From the NCBI RefSeq assembly GCF_003253735.1, contig NZ_QKYW01000001.1, forward strand, positions 1 through 64,000: a stretch of DNA of 64,000 bases. Reading direction: 5' to 3'. A program made the position numbers and the translations under genes. The DNA is from Pseudomonas sp. URMO17WK12:I2. GTDB lineage: Bacteria > Pseudomonadota > Gammaproteobacteria > Pseudomonadales > Pseudomonadaceae. The notes beneath the pieces are model-generated. The model did not search any database. It was not told where the DNA came from and saw nothing but the letters and a program-made list of their open reading frames with translations. Below, piece after piece: positions 34,363 through 45,910 of the stretch. The first letter of the stretch is position 1, and each line of letters opens with the position of its first letter.

Positions 34363-35652
34363 TCAAGCCTGCTGGGTGCAGGATGCCAGATGGCCGGCAA
34401 GATCCGACCAGGCAATGCTTTGTTGTTCGCTGTCATCGCGCAAAGGTTTGCAACCTACCACGCGCTTGGCCAGTTCGTCCTCACCGAGAATCAGAGCATA
34501 CAGCGCCCCACTCTTGTCGGCCTTCTTGAACTGGCTCTTGAAGCTGCCACCGCCGGCATTGACCAGCAGGCGCAGCCCCGGAACCTGATTACGAACGTCT
34601 TCGGCCAGCGCCAGTGCAGCCAGCTCGGCAGCCTCACCGAATGCGCAGATAAAGGCATCGGCCGGGCGACGCAACTCGGCGGGCACGCACTGCAGGGTTT
34701 CGAGCAGCAGCACCAGGCGCTCGACGCCCATGGCAAAGCCCACACCCGGCGTCGGCTTACCGCCAAACTGGGTGATCAGGCCGTCGTAACGGCCCCCGGC
34801 GCACACGGTACCTTGGGAACCGAGCTTGTCGGTCACCCACTCGAACACGGTGCGGCCGTAGTAATCGAGGCCACGCACCAGCTTCTGGTTGATCTCGTAT
34901 TTGATACCGACGGCATCCAGCCGCGCCTTGAGCCCCTCGAAGTGCGCGCGGGACTCGTCGTCCAGATAGTCGTGCAGGGTCGGTGCGTCAGCGAGCAGCG
35001 CCTGGGTCTGGGCATTCTTGCTGTCGAGGATGCGCAGCGGGTTGGTGGTCAGGCGGCGCTGGCTGTCTTCGTCGAGCAGATCGAAACGCTCGCGCAGGTA
35101 GGCCACCAGGGCATCACGGTATACACCGCGGGCTTCGCTAGAACCCAGGCTGTTGAGCTGCAGGGTCACCGCGTCGGCCAGGCCCAGTTGTTTCCACAGG
35201 CGCCAGGTCAGGGTGATCAGCTCAGCATCGATGTCCGGCCCGGGCAGGTTGAAGACTTCCACACCGACCTGGTGAAACTGGCGATAACGGCCCTTCTGCG
35301 GCTTCTCGTAGCGGAACATCGGGCCCGCGTACCAGAGCTTTTGCACCTGACCGCCACCGGTCAGGCCATGTTCGAGCACGGCGCGCACGCAGCCGGCGGT
35401 GCCCTCGGGGCGCAGGGTCAGGGACTCGTTGTTGCGGTCGAGAAAGGTGTACATCTCCTTGTCGACCACATCGGTACCTTCACCAATGCCACGGGCGAAC
35501 AGGTCGGTGAACTCGAGGATCGGCAGGCGGATTTCCTGATAGCCGTAGCTATCCAGCAAGGTCGCCAGGGTGGTTTCCAGATAGCGCCAGGCCGGAGTCT
35601 GCTGCGGCAGGATATCGTTCATGCCACGAATGGCTTGCAGGGACTTGCTCAC
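34363..35652 (-). CDS. hisS: Histidyl-tRNA synthetase
   Basis: 429 residues, class II aminoacyl-tRNA synthetase. Typical features are [10 protein letters not shown] at the start, motif 2 around [17 protein letters not shown], the histidine A loop [11 protein letters not shown] and motif 3 near [11 protein letters not shown]. The start is GTG with AAGGAA upstream. It lies between ispG and yfgM in one minus-strand block. Confidence 0.96.
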   Translation of the reverse strand: MSKSLQAIRGMNDILPQQTPAWRYLETTLATLLDSYGYQEIRLPILEFTDLFARGIGEGTDVVDKEMYTFLDRNNESLTLRPEGTAGCVRAVLEHGLTGGGQVQKLWYAGPMFRYEKPQKGRYRQFHQVGVEVFNLPGPDIDAELITLTWRLWKQLGLADAVTLQLNSLGSSEARGVYRDALVAYLRERFDLLDEDSQRRLTTNPLRILDSKNAQTQALLADAPTLHDYLDDESRAHFEGLKARLDAVGIKYEINQKLVRGLDYYGRTVFEWVTDKLGSQGTVCAGGRYDGLITQFGGKPTPGVGFAMGVERLVLLLETLQCVPAELRRPADAFICAFGEAAELAALALAEDVRNQVPGLRLLVNAGGGSFKSQFKKADKSGALYALILGEDELAKRVVGCKPLRDDSEQQSIAWSDLAGHLASCTQQA

Positions 35653-35672
35653 TTGTTTTCCTTAAGCACGGA

Positions 35673-36785
35673 TCAGCCGCGCACGATCACGGCTGCATCG
35701 GCGGCGACCTTCTCGGCTGCCTTTGTGCGAATCAGCCGTTCCAGCTCATCCACCAGGTTGGTGTTGGTCAGCTTCGAGACGGGCTTGCCATCGATATAAA
35801 CCAGATTGTTCGGGCTGCCGCCGGTGAGGCCGATGTGGGCCTCCTTGGCTTCGCCCGGGCCGTTGACCACGCAGCCGATCACCGCGACGTCGAGAGGCAC
35901 CAGCAGGTCCTCGACCCGGGTTTCCAGCTCGTTCATGGTCTTGACCACATCGAAGTTCTGCCGCGAGCAGCTCGGGCAGGCGATGAAGTTGATGCCCCGT
36001 GAACGCAGGCGTAGCGACTTGAGGATATCGAAGCCGACCTTGATCTCTTCCACCGGATCGGCGGCCAGGGAAATGCGGATGGTGTCGCCGATGCCGTCGG
36101 CGAGCAGCATGCCCAGACCCACCGAGGACTTCACGGTGCCGGAGCGCAGGCCGCCGGCTTCGGTGATGCCCAGGTGCAACGGCTGCTCGATCTGCTTGGC
36201 CAGCAGGCGATAGGCCTCGACGGCCATGAATACGTCGGAGGCCTTAACGCTGACCTTGAAATCGCGGAAGTTCAGACGGTCGAGATGCTCGACATGGCGC
36301 AGCGCGGACTCGACCAGCGCCTCGGGCGTCGGCTCGCCGTATTTTTTCTGCAGGTCCTTTTCCAGGGAGCCGGCGTTGACACCGATGCGAATCGGGATGC
36401 CCTTGTCGCGCGCGGCCTCGACCACCGCCTTGACGCGATCTTCACGGCCGATGTTGCCCGGGTTGATGCGCAGGCAATCGACGCCCAGCTCGGCCACACG
36501 CAGGGCGATCTGGTAATCGAAGTGAATGTCGGCCACCAGCGGCAGGTTGACCTGCTGCTTGATGCGCCCGAAGGCTTCGGCGGCGTCCATATCCGGCACC
36601 GAGACGCGCACGATGTCGGCACCGGCCGCTTCGAGGCGACGGATCTGCTCGACAGTGGCGGCGACATCATTGGTGTCGGTGTTGGTCATGCTCTGTACAG
36701 CAATCGGGGCATCGCCGCCGACCGCAACCGAGCCGACCCAGATCTTGCGAGAGAGACGACGTTTGATCGGTGATTCACCGTGCAT
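35673..36785 (-). CDS. ispG: 4-hydroxy-3-methylbut-2-en-1-yl diphosphate synthase IspG
   Basis: 370 residues. An N-terminal TIM-barrel ([22 protein letters not shown]) precedes a C-terminal [4Fe-4S] domain with the cluster cysteines in CPSCSR and CVVNGPGE. It catalyses the penultimate step of the MEP isoprenoid pathway. The start codon lies 1 base after the rodZ stop. It needs an Fe-S cluster, and the isc operon lies a few genes upstream in the same direction. Confidence 0.96.
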   Translation of the reverse strand: MHGESPIKRRLSRKIWVGSVAVGGDAPIAVQSMTNTDTNDVAATVEQIRRLEAAGADIVRVSVPDMDAAEAFGRIKQQVNLPLVADIHFDYQIALRVAELGVDCLRINPGNIGREDRVKAVVEAARDKGIPIRIGVNAGSLEKDLQKKYGEPTPEALVESALRHVEHLDRLNFRDFKVSVKASDVFMAVEAYRLLAKQIEQPLHLGITEAGGLRSGTVKSSVGLGMLLADGIGDTIRISLAADPVEEIKVGFDILKSLRLRSRGINFIACPSCSRQNFDVVKTMNELETRVEDLLVPLDVAVIGCVVNGPGEAKEAHIGLTGGSPNNLVYIDGKPVSKLTNTNLVDELERLIRTKAAEKVAADAAVIVRG

Positions 36786-36786
36786 A

Positions 36787-37803
36787 TTACTGCCCACCCA
36801 ACTTCAAGCGTGCGGTTTCACCGGAGATATGCGGCGTCACGTCGACCGCAGCACCGTTATAGGTCACCTGAGCACCACGGGCAAAGCCCAGGCGCAGTTC
36901 CATGGGCGCCTTCCCACGAGCATCAAGACTGTCACCGGCGCGTTTCAGACCGCTGGCGATGACCTTGCCGCTGGCGTCGGTCACCTGAACCCAACAATCG
37001 GCGGTGAATTTCAAACTCACCAGGCCTTCACCCGCGGCAACCGGAGCCTGCGACTGAGCGGCTGCGCTGGCCGGGGCCTGGGCGCTCGGTGCGGCTGGCG
37101 CTGCAGGAGCAGCCGATTCGGCTGGTGCAGTGGGTGCCTGCTGGGCCGGCGCGGCCTGCTGGGCTGGCGGGTTCTGTTCCAGCAGTTCAGTGGCGGTAGC
37201 CGGCGGCGTCTCGCTCGGGGCTTCGGTCTGCTCGGCCGGAACGCCTGGCAACGGCAGCTCGGTACCCTGGCTCTGCGCCGCAGCGACGGCCTGGTCTTCC
37301 GGCTCGTCGAGCGGATGAATCTGGGTGCTGCCATCGGCGCCTTCGACCTCGACATGCCCCATGCCGACGTTCTTCAGATCATCGAGCTGCCAGCCCTGGT
37401 CCTGCCACCAATAGAAGCAGGCGCCGCCCACGCCGAGCAGCAGCAGGAAGCTGACCAGGCGCAGGATGCTTTGTGAATAACGGGTCGGCTCCTCGATCCG
37501 GCCCAGCGCGTGCACGCTGGCACCAGTGGCATTGCTGCCGGTGAACTGATCGAAATCAGCCACCAGCGGTGCCTGCTCCAGGCCCAGCAATTTCGCATAG
37601 GCGCGGATGTAACCTCGGGAGAAGGTGTTGCCCGGCAGCTTCTCGAACTCGCCAGCCTCCAACTGGGTCAGGCGCATCGGGGTGAGGTTGAGCTGGGTGG
37701 CGACTTCCGCCACCGACCAGCCTCGGCTCTCACGCGCTGCACGCAAGGCTTCTCCAGGATTGACGCGATGAGCTGCTGCAACTTCGGGTTGGGCCGCTTT
37801 CAT
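36787..37803 (-). CDS. rodZ: RodZ, cell-shape helix-turn-helix membrane protein
   Basis: 338 residues. A cytoplasmic HTH_25 domain (~15-90, [24 protein letters not shown]) is followed by one TM helix ([20 protein letters not shown], ~118-137), a long Ala/Pro/Gln-rich periplasmic linker and a C-terminal DUF4115 beta domain ([20 protein letters not shown]). RodZ links MreB to the wall machinery. Its ATG overlaps the pilW stop. Confidence 0.92.
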   Translation of the reverse strand: MKAAQPEVAAAHRVNPGEALRAARESRGWSVAEVATQLNLTPMRLTQLEAGEFEKLPGNTFSRGYIRAYAKLLGLEQAPLVADFDQFTGSNATGASVHALGRIEEPTRYSQSILRLVSFLLLLGVGGACFYWWQDQGWQLDDLKNVGMGHVEVEGADGSTQIHPLDEPEDQAVAAAQSQGTELPLPGVPAEQTEAPSETPPATATELLEQNPPAQQAAPAQQAPTAPAESAAPAAPAAPSAQAPASAAAQSQAPVAAGEGLVSLKFTADCWVQVTDASGKVIASGLKRAGDSLDARGKAPMELRLGFARGAQVTYNGAAVDVTPHISGETARLKLGGQ

Positions 37804-38564
37804 CTTTGCTCCGACAGATATTGCTGATATTCCGGCGTACCGGGATAAAGACGTTTCAACTGCAGGCCGAGGCTGGCAGCGCGGTCACGATCCTCGAAGA
37901 TCGTGGCCAGGCGCGCGCCCAGCAACAAGCTGCGGGCGTTCTGCTCGGAAATGGCGCTGAAACTCTCGTAATAGCTGCGCGCCGGCACGTACTCACGATC
38001 CTCGTAGGAGAGATTGGCCATCTCCAGCAAGGCACGCGGCTGGCGGCTGTTGAGGCGCAACGAGCGCTCGAAGTAGCTTTTGGCCTGCTCGCGCTGGTTG
38101 AGCATCATGGCCGTCATGCCCATGTTCTCGAACACCCGGGCGCGTTCGGGATAGAGGCTGTCTTCGGCAGCCAGGCTGTAACGCTCCATGGCTTCCTTGT
38201 AGCGTTTCTGTTCGAACAGGAAGCCGCCATAATTGTTCAGCAGGCGCGCATCCCTGGGGTTCTTGGACAATGACTTGCGAAAATGTTCATCAGCCAGCTT
38301 GGGCTCCATCTCGCGCTGGAACACCAGAGCCAGCACGGCATGCGCATCGGGAGCCGAGGAATCGATGTCCAGTGCGTTCTTTAGCGGCACCTTGGCCGGT
38401 CCGGTCTCGCCCTGCTGCAAATAGCCAATGCCCAACTGCACGAACGAGTCATAAGCCTTCTTGCGGCCCTCGGAGGTTTTCATCGGGTCGACATCACCGG
38501 TGGAAACACAGGCGGTGAGCAGGCTGGCAGTCAGCAGAAACAGCAGGGAACGCAGCGCGGTCAT
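37800..38564 (-). CDS. pilF: Type IV pilus biogenesis lipoprotein PilW/PilF
   Basis: 254 residues. The lipoprotein signal ends at LLTAC (Cys18), followed by about six TPR repeats (for example AKVPLKNALDIDSSAPDAHAVLALVF; ARLLNNYGGFLFEQKRYKEAMERYSLA). PilF, called PilW in some species, is the pilotin that places the PilQ secretin in the outer membrane. The start is chosen at the signal peptide, with GAGGAT 5 bases upstream. Confidence 0.9.
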   Translation of the reverse strand: MTALRSLLFLLTASLLTACVSTGDVDPMKTSEGRKKAYDSFVQLGIGYLQQGETGPAKVPLKNALDIDSSAPDAHAVLALVFQREMEPKLADEHFRKSLSKNPRDARLLNNYGGFLFEQKRYKEAMERYSLAAEDSLYPERARVFENMGMTAMMLNQREQAKSYFERSLRLNSRQPRALLEMANLSYEDREYVPARSYYESFSAISEQNARSLLLGARLATIFEDRDRAASLGLQLKRLYPGTPEYQQYLSEQR

Positions 38565-38574
38565 GGAGATCCTC

Positions 38575-39723
38575 TCAGTTACGGCTGGCGGTGGAGCGCG
38601 GGGCCTGCGCGTCGCCATTCAATTGGCGTACGGCGATATAGCGCTCACTGCGACGGGTACGATCCATGACCTGACCAACCAATTGCCCACAGGCAGCGTC
38701 GATATCTTCACCACGGGTGGTGCGCACCGTGACGTTATGTCCGGCTTTTTGCAACAGTTCCTGGAAACGACGAATGGCATTGTTGCTCGGCCGCTCGTAG
38801 CCGGAATGAGGGAACGGGTTGAACGGAATCAGGTTGATCTTGCAGGGGATGTCCGCCAGTAGCGCAACCATCTGCTCGGCGTGCTCGATTTTATCGTTCA
38901 CGTCTTTGAGCAGGGTGTACTCGATTGTCAGCACACGTTTCTCGCCAAGGCGCGCGACGTAACGTTTGCACGCCGCGAGCAGCATCTCCAGCGGGTACTT
39001 CTTGTTGATCGGCACCAGTTGGCTACGCAGTTCGTCGTTCGGCGCGTGCAGTGACAGCGCCAGGGACACGTCAATCACTTCACCGAGCTTGTCGATCATC
39101 GGCACCACGCCGGAGGTGGACAACGTCACCTTGCGCTTGGAAATGCCGTAGCCCAGGTCGTCCATCATGATCTTCATGGCAGCGACGACGTTGTCGAAGT
39201 TCAGCAGCGGCTCGCCCATGCCCATCATCACCACGTTGGTGACGGCGCGGTCGATCGTCGCCGGCACACTGCCGAACGATTTGCAGGCGATCCACACCTG
39301 GCCGATGATTTCGGCCGCGGTGAGGTCGCTGTTGAAACCTTGCTTGCCCGTGGAGCAGAAGCTGCAGTCCAGGGCACAGCCCGCTTGCGAGGAAACGCAC
39401 AGGGTGCCACGCCCACCTTGGGGGATGTACACGGTTTCCACGCAGCTGCCCGACGCCACACGCACGACCCACTTGCGGGTGCCATCGGAAGAAATGTCTT
39501 CGCTGACCACTTCGGGCCCGCGAATGTAGGCAGCGGCCTCGAGCTTCTCGCGCAAGGCCTTGCCGACGTTGGTCATGGCGGCGAAATCATCGACGCCGAA
39601 GTGGTGAATCCACTTCATGACCTGACCGGCACGAAAGCGCTTTTCCCCGAGCTTCTCGAAGAACTGCTCCATTTCCGGCTGGGTCAGGCCCAGCAGGTTG
39701 ATTTTGCCATTCGTGTCGGTCAT
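38575..39723 (-). CDS. rlmN: Dual-specificity 23S rRNA/tRNA methyltransferase RlmN
   Basis: 382 residues, radical SAM enzyme. The cluster motif [11 protein letters not shown] is visible, as are [12 protein letters not shown] and the N-terminal RlmN domain. It methylates C2 of A2503 in 23S rRNA and A37 in some tRNAs. The ATG given has AAGGTGA 6 bases upstream; a GTG three codons earlier would place that signal inside the gene. Only 10 bases separate it from pilF. Confidence 0.95.
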   Translation of the reverse strand: MTDTNGKINLLGLTQPEMEQFFEKLGEKRFRAGQVMKWIHHFGVDDFAAMTNVGKALREKLEAAAYIRGPEVVSEDISSDGTRKWVVRVASGSCVETVYIPQGGRGTLCVSSQAGCALDCSFCSTGKQGFNSDLTAAEIIGQVWIACKSFGSVPATIDRAVTNVVMMGMGEPLLNFDNVVAAMKIMMDDLGYGISKRKVTLSTSGVVPMIDKLGEVIDVSLALSLHAPNDELRSQLVPINKKYPLEMLLAACKRYVARLGEKRVLTIEYTLLKDVNDKIEHAEQMVALLADIPCKINLIPFNPFPHSGYERPSNNAIRRFQELLQKAGHNVTVRTTRGEDIDAACGQLVGQVMDRTRRSERYIAVRQLNGDAQAPRSTASRN

Positions 39724-39748
39724 GAACGTCACCTTCGCACGCTTCGCC

Positions 39749-40180
39749 TTAGCGAATGCGAGCGTTGATCTCAGTAGCGGAGAAGAAGTAAGCGATTTCG
39801 CGAGCTGCAGAAGCTTCCGAGTCGGAACCGTGAACGGCGTTCTCGTCGATGGAAACAGCGAAGTCAGCGCGGATGGTGCCGGCAGCCGCTTCTTTCGGGT
39901 TGGTGGCGCCCATCAGCTCACGGTTCTTGGCGATGGCGTTTTCGCCTTCCAGAACCTGGACGATGACCGGGCCGGAAGTCATGAAAGCAACCAGGTCCTT
40001 GAAGAAGCCGCGCTCGCTGTGCTCGGCGTAGAAGCCAGCAGCTTCGCGCTCGGACAGTTGCAGCTGCTTGGAAGCAACGACGCGCAGGCCGGCTTCTTCG
40101 AAGCGAGTGGTGATCTTGCCGATAACGTTTTTAGCGACGGCATCCGGCTTGATGATGGAGAAAGTACGTTGAACAGCCAT
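39749..40180 (-). CDS. ndk: Nucleoside diphosphate kinase
   Basis: 143 residues, the standard length. The N-terminus is [17 protein letters not shown], and the active-site His lies earlier than the conserved NAVHGSDS (~118 in that motif). It balances nucleoside triphosphates. It sits between iscX and rlmN, as in other Pseudomonas. Confidence 0.96.
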   Translation of the reverse strand: MAVQRTFSIIKPDAVAKNVIGKITTRFEEAGLRVVASKQLQLSEREAAGFYAEHSERGFFKDLVAFMTSGPVIVQVLEGENAIAKNRELMGATNPKEAAAGTIRADFAVSIDENAVHGSDSEASAAREIAYFFSATEINARIR

Positions 40181-40210
40181 GTGAAACTCCAGAAACGGTG
40201 GATTAAAGCC

Positions 40211-40241
40211 AAAAATTAAACCCGCGAATTATACGCGGGTT
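40211..40241 (-). terminator. Terminator at the end of the isc operon
   Basis: Minus-strand stem AACCCGCG/CGCGGGTT with a 7-nt loop, followed by TAATTTTT. It lies about 80 bases past iscX. The loop contains TATAAT, which could also be a -10 box for ndk, but no good -35 is seen. Confidence 0.75.
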
Positions 40242-40319
40242 CCAGTCAAAAGCATAAGAGCGCTGCCCCAAGGTGGCAGCTGCTCGGCATAAAGGCCGGA
40301 TATGAACCGGCCCCAATGC

Positions 40320-40520
40320 TTACTGCGCTTCTTCGATCCAGGCAGCCTGAATGGCTTCGAGAACCTTCTCGCCGCCGCGCTGCGGGTCGTCGGAAAACTC
40401 TGGCAGCTCGACCACCCAGCGGTGCAGCTGGACGAAATTAACGTAACGAGGATCTACATCGGGCTTGCTGTCGGCGAGCTGGATGGCGATTTCGAGCACA
40501 TCAACCCATTTCAGGCTCAT
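40320..40520 (-). CDS. iscX: IscX, small Fe-S assembly regulator
   Basis: 66 residues, the standard length; begins MSLKWVDVLEIAIQLADSKPDVDP and ends WIEEAQ. IscX binds IscS and iron and modulates cluster assembly. Last gene of the isc operon, 15 bases after fdx. Confidence 0.94.
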   Translation of the reverse strand: MSLKWVDVLEIAIQLADSKPDVDPRYVNFVQLHRWVVELPEFSDDPQRGGEKVLEAIQAAWIEEAQ

Positions 40521-40535
40521 GTCGTGGCTTCCTGA

Positions 40536-40877
40536 TCAGTGCGGCGCTTCGGCAGCGTGATTGAGCGAGTACTTGGGGATCTCGACGGTAATGTCCTGCT
40601 CACCGACGATGGCCTGACAGGCCAGGCGCGACTGCGCCTCCAGGCCCCAGGCCTTGTCTAGGTAATCCTCTTCGAGCTCGTCCGCCTCGTTCAGCGAGTC
40701 GAACCCCTTGCGCACGATGCAGTGGCAGGTAGTGCAGGCACACACGCCGCCACAGGCGCTTTCCATCTCGATATGGTGATCGTGGGCCAGTTCCAGAATA
40801 GAGGTACCGGAGGGTGCCTCGACTACCAGCCCTTGCGGGCAGAATTTCTCGTGGGGCAGAAAAGTTACCACGGGCAT
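40536..40877 (-). CDS. fdx: ISC-type [2Fe-2S] ferredoxin
   Basis: 113 residues. The cluster cysteines are Cys42, Cys48 and Cys51 (ACGGVCACTTCHC), plus one near 87 (RLACQ). It supplies electrons for cluster assembly on IscU. It starts 3 bases after hscA. Confidence 0.95.
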   Translation of the reverse strand: MPVVTFLPHEKFCPQGLVVEAPSGTSILELAHDHHIEMESACGGVCACTTCHCIVRKGFDSLNEADELEEDYLDKAWGLEAQSRLACQAIVGEQDITVEIPKYSLNHAAEAPH

Positions 40878-40880
40878 CGG

Positions 40881-42746
40881 TTATTCCTCGATCTCATTCA
40901 GGCTGCGCCCGGCCAGCGCGGCTTTAACCGTCGAATCCATGCGCCGGGCGGCAAAGGCATCGGTCACCTGCGACAGACGCTTGGTCTGTTGCTCGATGGC
41001 CATGCCATCGGTGCCCGTCAACAAATCACGTAGTTCCTGCATCTGCAGCTCGATGACCATGCGCTCCTCGGCATCCAGCAAACGCTCGCCGTCAGCCTGC
41101 AGCGCGCCTTCGACCGCCTCGAGCAGACGCTGGGCATCTACCTGCTGCTCACGCAGCACGCGCGCCGCCTTGTCACCACCGGCATGCTGGAAGGAATCCT
41201 TGAGCATGCGCGCCACCTCACCATCGGTAAGGCCGTAGGACGGCTTGACCTGGATGCTGGCTTCGACGCCCGAGGCGAGCTCGCGGGCACTGACGCTGAG
41301 CAGGCCGTCGGCGTCCACCTGGAAGGTCACGCGGATCTTCGCCGCACCAGCGACCATGGGCGGGATGCCGCGCAACTCGAATCGCGCCAGGGAGCGGCAG
41401 TCGCTGATCAGCTCGCGCTCGCCCTGCAGCACGTGAATCATCATGGCGCTCTGGCCATCTTTATACGTGGTGAACTCCTGGGCGCGAGCAACCGGAATGG
41501 TGGTGTTGCGCGGAATCACCTTTTCCATCAGGCCGCCCATGGTTTCCAGCCCCAGGGACAGCGGGATGACGTCCAGCAACAGCAACTCTTCGCCGTCGTC
41601 ACGACGGTTACCAGCCAACGCATCGGCCTGGATCGCCGCACCGATGGCAACCACCTGATCGGGGTCGATATCGGTCAGTGGCTGACGGCCGAACAGCTCG
41701 CCGACCGCCTGGCGCACACGCGGCACGCGGGTGGAGCCACCGACCATGACCACCGCACCGACGTCCTCGACTTCGATACCGGCGTCGCGCACGGCGCGGC
41801 GGCAGGCCTTCAGGCTGCGCGCCACCATCGGCTCGATCAACGCCTGGAAATCGGCCCGGGACAGTACGCCCTGCCATTGCCCGAATACCACCTCGACGCT
41901 GTCGGCATCGGTCAGCGCTTCCTTGGCGACGCAGGCTGCCTGCAGCAGGCTGCGCTGGGCGCCGGGCTCGATATCGGCAGACAGGCCCGCCTGCTCGATG
42001 ATCCAACCGGCGATGGCGTGATCGAAATCGTCGCCACCCAGGGCGCTGTCGCCACCAGTGGCCAGCACTTCGAACACGCCACCGGTCAGGCGCAGAATGG
42101 AAATATCAAAAGTGCCGCCACCCAGGTCATAGATCGCCACCACGCCTTCGGCCTTTTGGTCGAGACCATAGGCGACCGCAGCAGCGGTAGGTTCGTTGAG
42201 CAGGCGCAGCACGCTCAAGCCGGCAAGACGCGCTGCGTCCTTGGTGGCCTGGCGCTGGGAGTCGTCGAAATACGCCGGCACGGTGATGACCGCGCCAACC
42301 AGTTCGCCGCCCAGCGTCGCTTCAGCACGCTGGCGCAGTACGCGCAGGATGTCGGCAGACACTTCCACGGGGCTTTTCAGCCCCTGCACGGTGTCGATGA
42401 ACGGCATGTGCGACTCGCCGGCGACGAAGCGGTAAGGCAATTGCTCGCCCAGTTGCTTCACATCGGCGAGGCCACGGCCCATCAGGCGCTTGACCGACAG
42501 GATGCTATTGAACGGATCACTGGAAGCCTGGAGACGAGCCGCCTCCCCTACCTCGACGTGATCGGCGTGATAACGCACCGCCGAAGGCAGAATCAGGCGC
42601 CCTTCGCTATCCGGTAGCGGTTCGCTGACGCCGCTGCGCACCGCAGCGACCAGGGAATTGGTGGTGCCCAGATCGATCCCGACCGCCAGCCGACGCTGGT
42701 GTGGTTGTGGGCTCTGTCCGGGCTCGGCAATCTGCAATAAAGCCAT
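40881..42746 (-). CDS. hscA: HscA, Hsp70-type chaperone for Fe-S transfer
   Basis: 621 residues. The actin-like ATPase domain ([41 protein letters not shown]) is followed by a substrate-binding domain and helical lid. HscA with HscB recognises the LPPVK motif of IscU and drives cluster release. The 54-base gap to hscB shows no separate promoter. Confidence 0.96.
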   Translation of the reverse strand: MALLQIAEPGQSPQPHQRRLAVGIDLGTTNSLVAAVRSGVSEPLPDSEGRLILPSAVRYHADHVEVGEAARLQASSDPFNSILSVKRLMGRGLADVKQLGEQLPYRFVAGESHMPFIDTVQGLKSPVEVSADILRVLRQRAEATLGGELVGAVITVPAYFDDSQRQATKDAARLAGLSVLRLLNEPTAAAVAYGLDQKAEGVVAIYDLGGGTFDISILRLTGGVFEVLATGGDSALGGDDFDHAIAGWIIEQAGLSADIEPGAQRSLLQAACVAKEALTDADSVEVVFGQWQGVLSRADFQALIEPMVARSLKACRRAVRDAGIEVEDVGAVVMVGGSTRVPRVRQAVGELFGRQPLTDIDPDQVVAIGAAIQADALAGNRRDDGEELLLLDVIPLSLGLETMGGLMEKVIPRNTTIPVARAQEFTTYKDGQSAMMIHVLQGERELISDCRSLARFELRGIPPMVAGAAKIRVTFQVDADGLLSVSARELASGVEASIQVKPSYGLTDGEVARMLKDSFQHAGGDKAARVLREQQVDAQRLLEAVEGALQADGERLLDAEERMVIELQMQELRDLLTGTDGMAIEQQTKRLSQVTDAFAARRMDSTVKAALAGRSLNEIEE

Positions 42747-42800
42747 AGGTAGTCAGTGCTTATCTGGGTATCAGGCACGGCCACGGCAGCCGCGCGAGCA

Positions 42801-43328
42801 TTAATCGTCGAGGCGCTCTTCGAGCTGGCGCACCTCGTGGGAAAGCTTGTCGAGGAACTGCATGCGGCGCATCAGGCGTTCAGCCTCTTCTCGGCGCGCA
42901 TTGTCTTCCCAAGCCTCGGCAAAGCGTTCGTTCAATTGCTGCTGAGCAACTTTCAGGCGCCCCTTGAAGGCCGCCACGCCAGCCAGATCGGCTTCATCCT
43001 GCAGGTCTTCGAGCTCTTCACGCCACTGCATCTGCTGCATCAGGAAGTCAGGATCCTGCACGGTGACTTCCAGCGGCAGCTCGGGCCCACGCATCGCCAG
43101 CAGGTAGCGTGCGCGTTGCGAATCACTCTTCAGCGTGCGGTAGGCCTCGTTGAGGCTCGCTGAACGCTCCAGCGCCAGGCGCTGCTCACGCTCGGAGGCG
43201 TCGGCGAAACGATCCGGGTGCACGCTGCGAGCCAGTTCGCGATAACGCACCGCCAACTGCTCGAGATCCAGGCGAAAGCTCGGCTGCAGGTCGAACAGGG
43301 CGAAATGACAAGGACCGGAACTGTTCAT
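42801..43328 (-). CDS. hscB: HscB, J-domain co-chaperone
   Basis: 175 residues. An N-terminal J domain with HPD at 37-39 ([10 protein letters not shown]) is followed by a C-terminal helical bundle that binds IscU. The start is fixed by the overlap with the iscA stop (shared base); upstream in-frame codons would run into iscA. Confidence 0.95.
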   Translation of the reverse strand: MNSSGPCHFALFDLQPSFRLDLEQLAVRYRELARSVHPDRFADASEREQRLALERSASLNEAYRTLKSDSQRARYLLAMRGPELPLEVTVQDPDFLMQQMQWREELEDLQDEADLAGVAAFKGRLKVAQQQLNERFAEAWEDNARREEAERLMRRMQFLDKLSHEVRQLEERLDD

Positions 43329-43651
43329 CAGATGTTGAAGCTTTCGCCACAGCCGCATTCGCCACGGACGTTGGGGTTGTTGAACTTGAAGCCTTCGTTC
43401 AACCCCTCCTTGACGAAATCGAGCTCGGTGCCGTCGAGGTAGACCAGGCTTTTGGGATCGATGATCACCTTGACGCCATGGCTCTCGAACACCTGGTCTT
43501 CGCTGGCGGTTTCGTCGACGAACTCCAACACGTAGGCCAGACCGGAGCAGCCAGTGGTGCGGACGCCCAGGCGGATACCTTCACCTTTTCCGCGCCCATC
43601 AAGAGAACGCTGGATATGCTGGGCGGCAGCCTGAGTCATGCTGATAGCCAT
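43328..43651 (-). CDS. iscA: IscA, A-type Fe-S carrier
   Basis: 107 residues with the three conserved cysteines Cys35 (TTGCSGLAY), Cys99 and Cys101 (CGCGESF). AAGGAGG is 7 bases upstream of the ATG, which decides against a TTG two codons earlier. Confidence 0.96.
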   Translation of the reverse strand: MAISMTQAAAQHIQRSLDGRGKGEGIRLGVRTTGCSGLAYVLEFVDETASEDQVFESHGVKVIIDPKSLVYLDGTELDFVKEGLNEGFKFNNPNVRGECGCGESFNI

Positions 43652-43663
43652 CGACAAACCTCC

Positions 43664-44050
43664 TTAGAGCAAACCTTTCTTCTGTTTGTAATCGCGTACG
43701 GCCGCCTTGATGGCGTCCTCGGCAAGAACCGAACAGTGAATTTTCACGGGCGGCAGCGCCAGTTCTTCGGCGAGCTGGGTGTTGCTGATGGTCACGGCCT
43801 CATCTAGGGTCTTGCCTTTCATCCACTCGGTCGCCAGGGAGCTGGAGGCGATGGCGGAGCCGCAACCGTAGGTCTTGAACTTGGCGTCTTCGATAACACC
43901 AGCATCGCTGACCTTGATCTGCAAGCGCATCACGTCGCCGCAGGCCGGAGCACCGACCATGCCGGTGCCGACGTCCGGGTCTTCCGCGTTCATCTTGCCG
44001 ACGTTGCGCGGGTTCTCGTAGTGGTCGATGACCTTTTCGCTGTAAGCCAT
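43664..44050 (-). CDS. iscU: IscU, Fe-S cluster scaffold
   Basis: 128 residues. The cluster ligands Cys37, Cys63, His105 and Cys106 and the HscA-binding motif LPPVK (99-103) are all present. It follows iscS by 41 bases. Confidence 0.97.
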   Translation of the reverse strand: MAYSEKVIDHYENPRNVGKMNAEDPDVGTGMVGAPACGDVMRLQIKVSDAGVIEDAKFKTYGCGSAIASSSLATEWMKGKTLDEAVTISNTQLAEELALPPVKIHCSVLAEDAIKAAVRDYKQKKGLL

Positions 44051-44091
44051 TTTTCAATCCTCTCTCATCAGGCGCCGCTCATCGGCAGCTT

Positions 44092-45306
44092 TTAGTGTGC
44101 TGCCCATTCCACCTTGGAAATGTCGACACCTTCTTTGAACATGTCCCAGAGCGGCGACAGATCGCGCAGCTTGGTGACCGCCTCACGCACCTTCTCGGCG
44201 GCGTAGTCGACTTCCTCTTCGGTGGTGAAACGACCGAAGGTGAAGCGAATGGAGCTGTGTGCCAATTCGTCGTTGCGACCCAGCGCGCGCAGCACGTAGG
44301 ACGGCTCCAGCGAGGCCGAGGTACAGGCCGAACCGGACGATACCGCCAGATCCTTGAGGGCCATGATCAGCGACTCGCCTTCGACGTAGTTGAAGCTCAG
44401 GTTCAGGTTGTGCGGTACGCGGGCAGTCATGCTGCCATTGATGTACAGCTCTTCCAGATCTTCGACATGCTTGAAGAAGCGATCACGCAGGGCCAGCACC
44501 TTGGCGTTCTCGGCAGCCATCTCTTGCTTGGCGATACGGAAGGCTTCACCCATGCCGACGCACTGGTGCGTGGCCAGGGTACCGGAGCGCATACCGCGCT
44601 CGTGACCGCCGCCGTGGGTCTGGGCCTCAAGGCGGATACGCGGCTTGCGGCGCACGTACAGGGCGCCAACGCCTTTCGGGCCGTAGGTCTTGTGCGCCGA
44701 GAAGGACATCAGGTCGACCTTCAGCGCCTGCAGATCGATCTCGACCTTGCCGGTGGACTGGGCAGCGTCGACATGGAAGAACACCCCACGAGCGCGCAGC
44801 AGCTCGCCGATCGCGGCGATGTCGTTGACGGTACCGATTTCATTGTTGACGTGCATGATCGACACCAGCGTGGTGTCCTCGCGCAATGCCGCCTCGACCA
44901 TGGCCGGGGTGATCAGGCCGTCTTCACCAGGCTCGATATAGGTGACTTCGAACCCTTCACGCTCGAGCTGGCGCATGGTGTCCAGCACCGCCTTGTGCTC
45001 GATCTTCGAGGTGATCAGGTGCTTGCCCTTGCTGGCGTAGAAGCTGGCGACGCCCTTGATGGCAAGGTTGTCGGACTCGGTGGCACCGGAGGTCCAGACG
45101 ATTTCACGCGGATCGGCGTTGACCAGCTCGGCAACCTGGCGACGAGCATTCTCGACCGCTTCCTCGGCCTTCCAGCCGAACACGTGGGAGCGCGAGGCCG
45201 GGTTGCCGAAGTTGCCTTCGTTGGTCAGGCATTCGATCATTTTCTGTGCAACGCGCGGATCGACCGGCGTTGTAGCGGAGTAATCCAGGTAGATTGGCAA
45301 TTTCAT
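44092..45306 (-). CDS. iscS: IscS, cysteine desulfurase
   Basis: 404 residues. The PLP lysine is Lys206 ([12 protein letters not shown]) and the sulfur-carrying cysteine lies in [10 protein letters not shown] (~328). It provides sulfur for Fe-S clusters and for tRNA thiolation. It follows iscR by 44 bases. Confidence 0.97.
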   Translation of the reverse strand: MKLPIYLDYSATTPVDPRVAQKMIECLTNEGNFGNPASRSHVFGWKAEEAVENARRQVAELVNADPREIVWTSGATESDNLAIKGVASFYASKGKHLITSKIEHKAVLDTMRQLEREGFEVTYIEPGEDGLITPAMVEAALREDTTLVSIMHVNNEIGTVNDIAAIGELLRARGVFFHVDAAQSTGKVEIDLQALKVDLMSFSAHKTYGPKGVGALYVRRKPRIRLEAQTHGGGHERGMRSGTLATHQCVGMGEAFRIAKQEMAAENAKVLALRDRFFKHVEDLEELYINGSMTARVPHNLNLSFNYVEGESLIMALKDLAVSSGSACTSASLEPSYVLRALGRNDELAHSSIRFTFGRFTTEEEVDYAAEKVREAVTKLRDLSPLWDMFKEGVDISKVEWAAH

Positions 45307-45350
45307 TTTCGGTATCTCCTAATCAGGTATCAGGCCGGCGCCTTGCGTGC

Positions 45351-45848
45351 TCAATCGACGGTGGACGCTTCAATCTTATCCAGAAGATGCGCCCTGCCGT
45401 TGTTGGCACAGCGACGCTGATCCTGGCGCTGGGCGACTTCCTGCACTTCACGGCGCGTGACCAGGTCGGCCAGGCTGATGCCGCTGAGAAACTCGTGAAT
45501 CTGCTGGCTCAAGTCGCACCACAGGTGGTGGGTCAGGCAGACATCGCCGGAATGACAACCGCCCTGCCCCTGGCAACGCGTGGCGTCGACGGACTCGTTA
45601 ACCGCGTCGATCACCTCAGCGACCTGGATACCCTGCATGTTGCGCGACAGCTGATAACCACCACCCGGCCCACGCACACTGGACACCAGGCTGCCACGAC
45701 GAAGCTTGGCGAACAGCTGCTCGAGATAGGAAAGGGAAATACCCTGACGCTCGGAGATATCGGCAAGGGATACCGGCCCGTTCTGCGCATGCAGCGCCAG
45801 ATCGAGCATGGCAGTCACGGCGTAGCGGCCTTTGGTAGTCAGTCGCAT
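45351..45848 (-). CDS. iscR: IscR, Fe-S-sensing Rrf2-type repressor
   Basis: 165 residues. A winged helix at the N-terminus ([20 protein letters not shown]) is followed by cluster ligands Cys92, Cys98 and Cys104 with His107. The cluster-loaded form represses its own operon, and two matching sites lie upstream. It is transcribed away from cysE's 3' end in the same direction. Confidence 0.97.
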   Translation of the reverse strand: MRLTTKGRYAVTAMLDLALHAQNGPVSLADISERQGISLSYLEQLFAKLRRGSLVSSVRGPGGGYQLSRNMQGIQVAEVIDAVNESVDATRCQGQGGCHSGDVCLTHHLWCDLSQQIHEFLSGISLADLVTRREVQEVAQRQDQRRCANNGRAHLLDKIEASTVD

Positions 45849-45880
45849 GAAGGGTTACCAAGGATTCACAATGTGAAGCG

Positions 45881-45910
45881 ATTATCCTCTTTCCCGAGTA
45901 TTTGAGTCAA
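45881..45910 (-). promoter_or_regulatory. Promoter of the isc operon
   Basis: -35 TTGACT (45905-45910) and -10 GATAAT (45881-45886) on the minus strand with 18-base spacing, about 30 bases before the iscR ATG. The -35 lies inside an IscR-type site. Confidence 0.75.

Noticed and set aside
34390..35799. 469-codon plus-strand frame opposite hisS
   Set aside because: hisS carries all class II motifs in the other strand; the plus frame has none.
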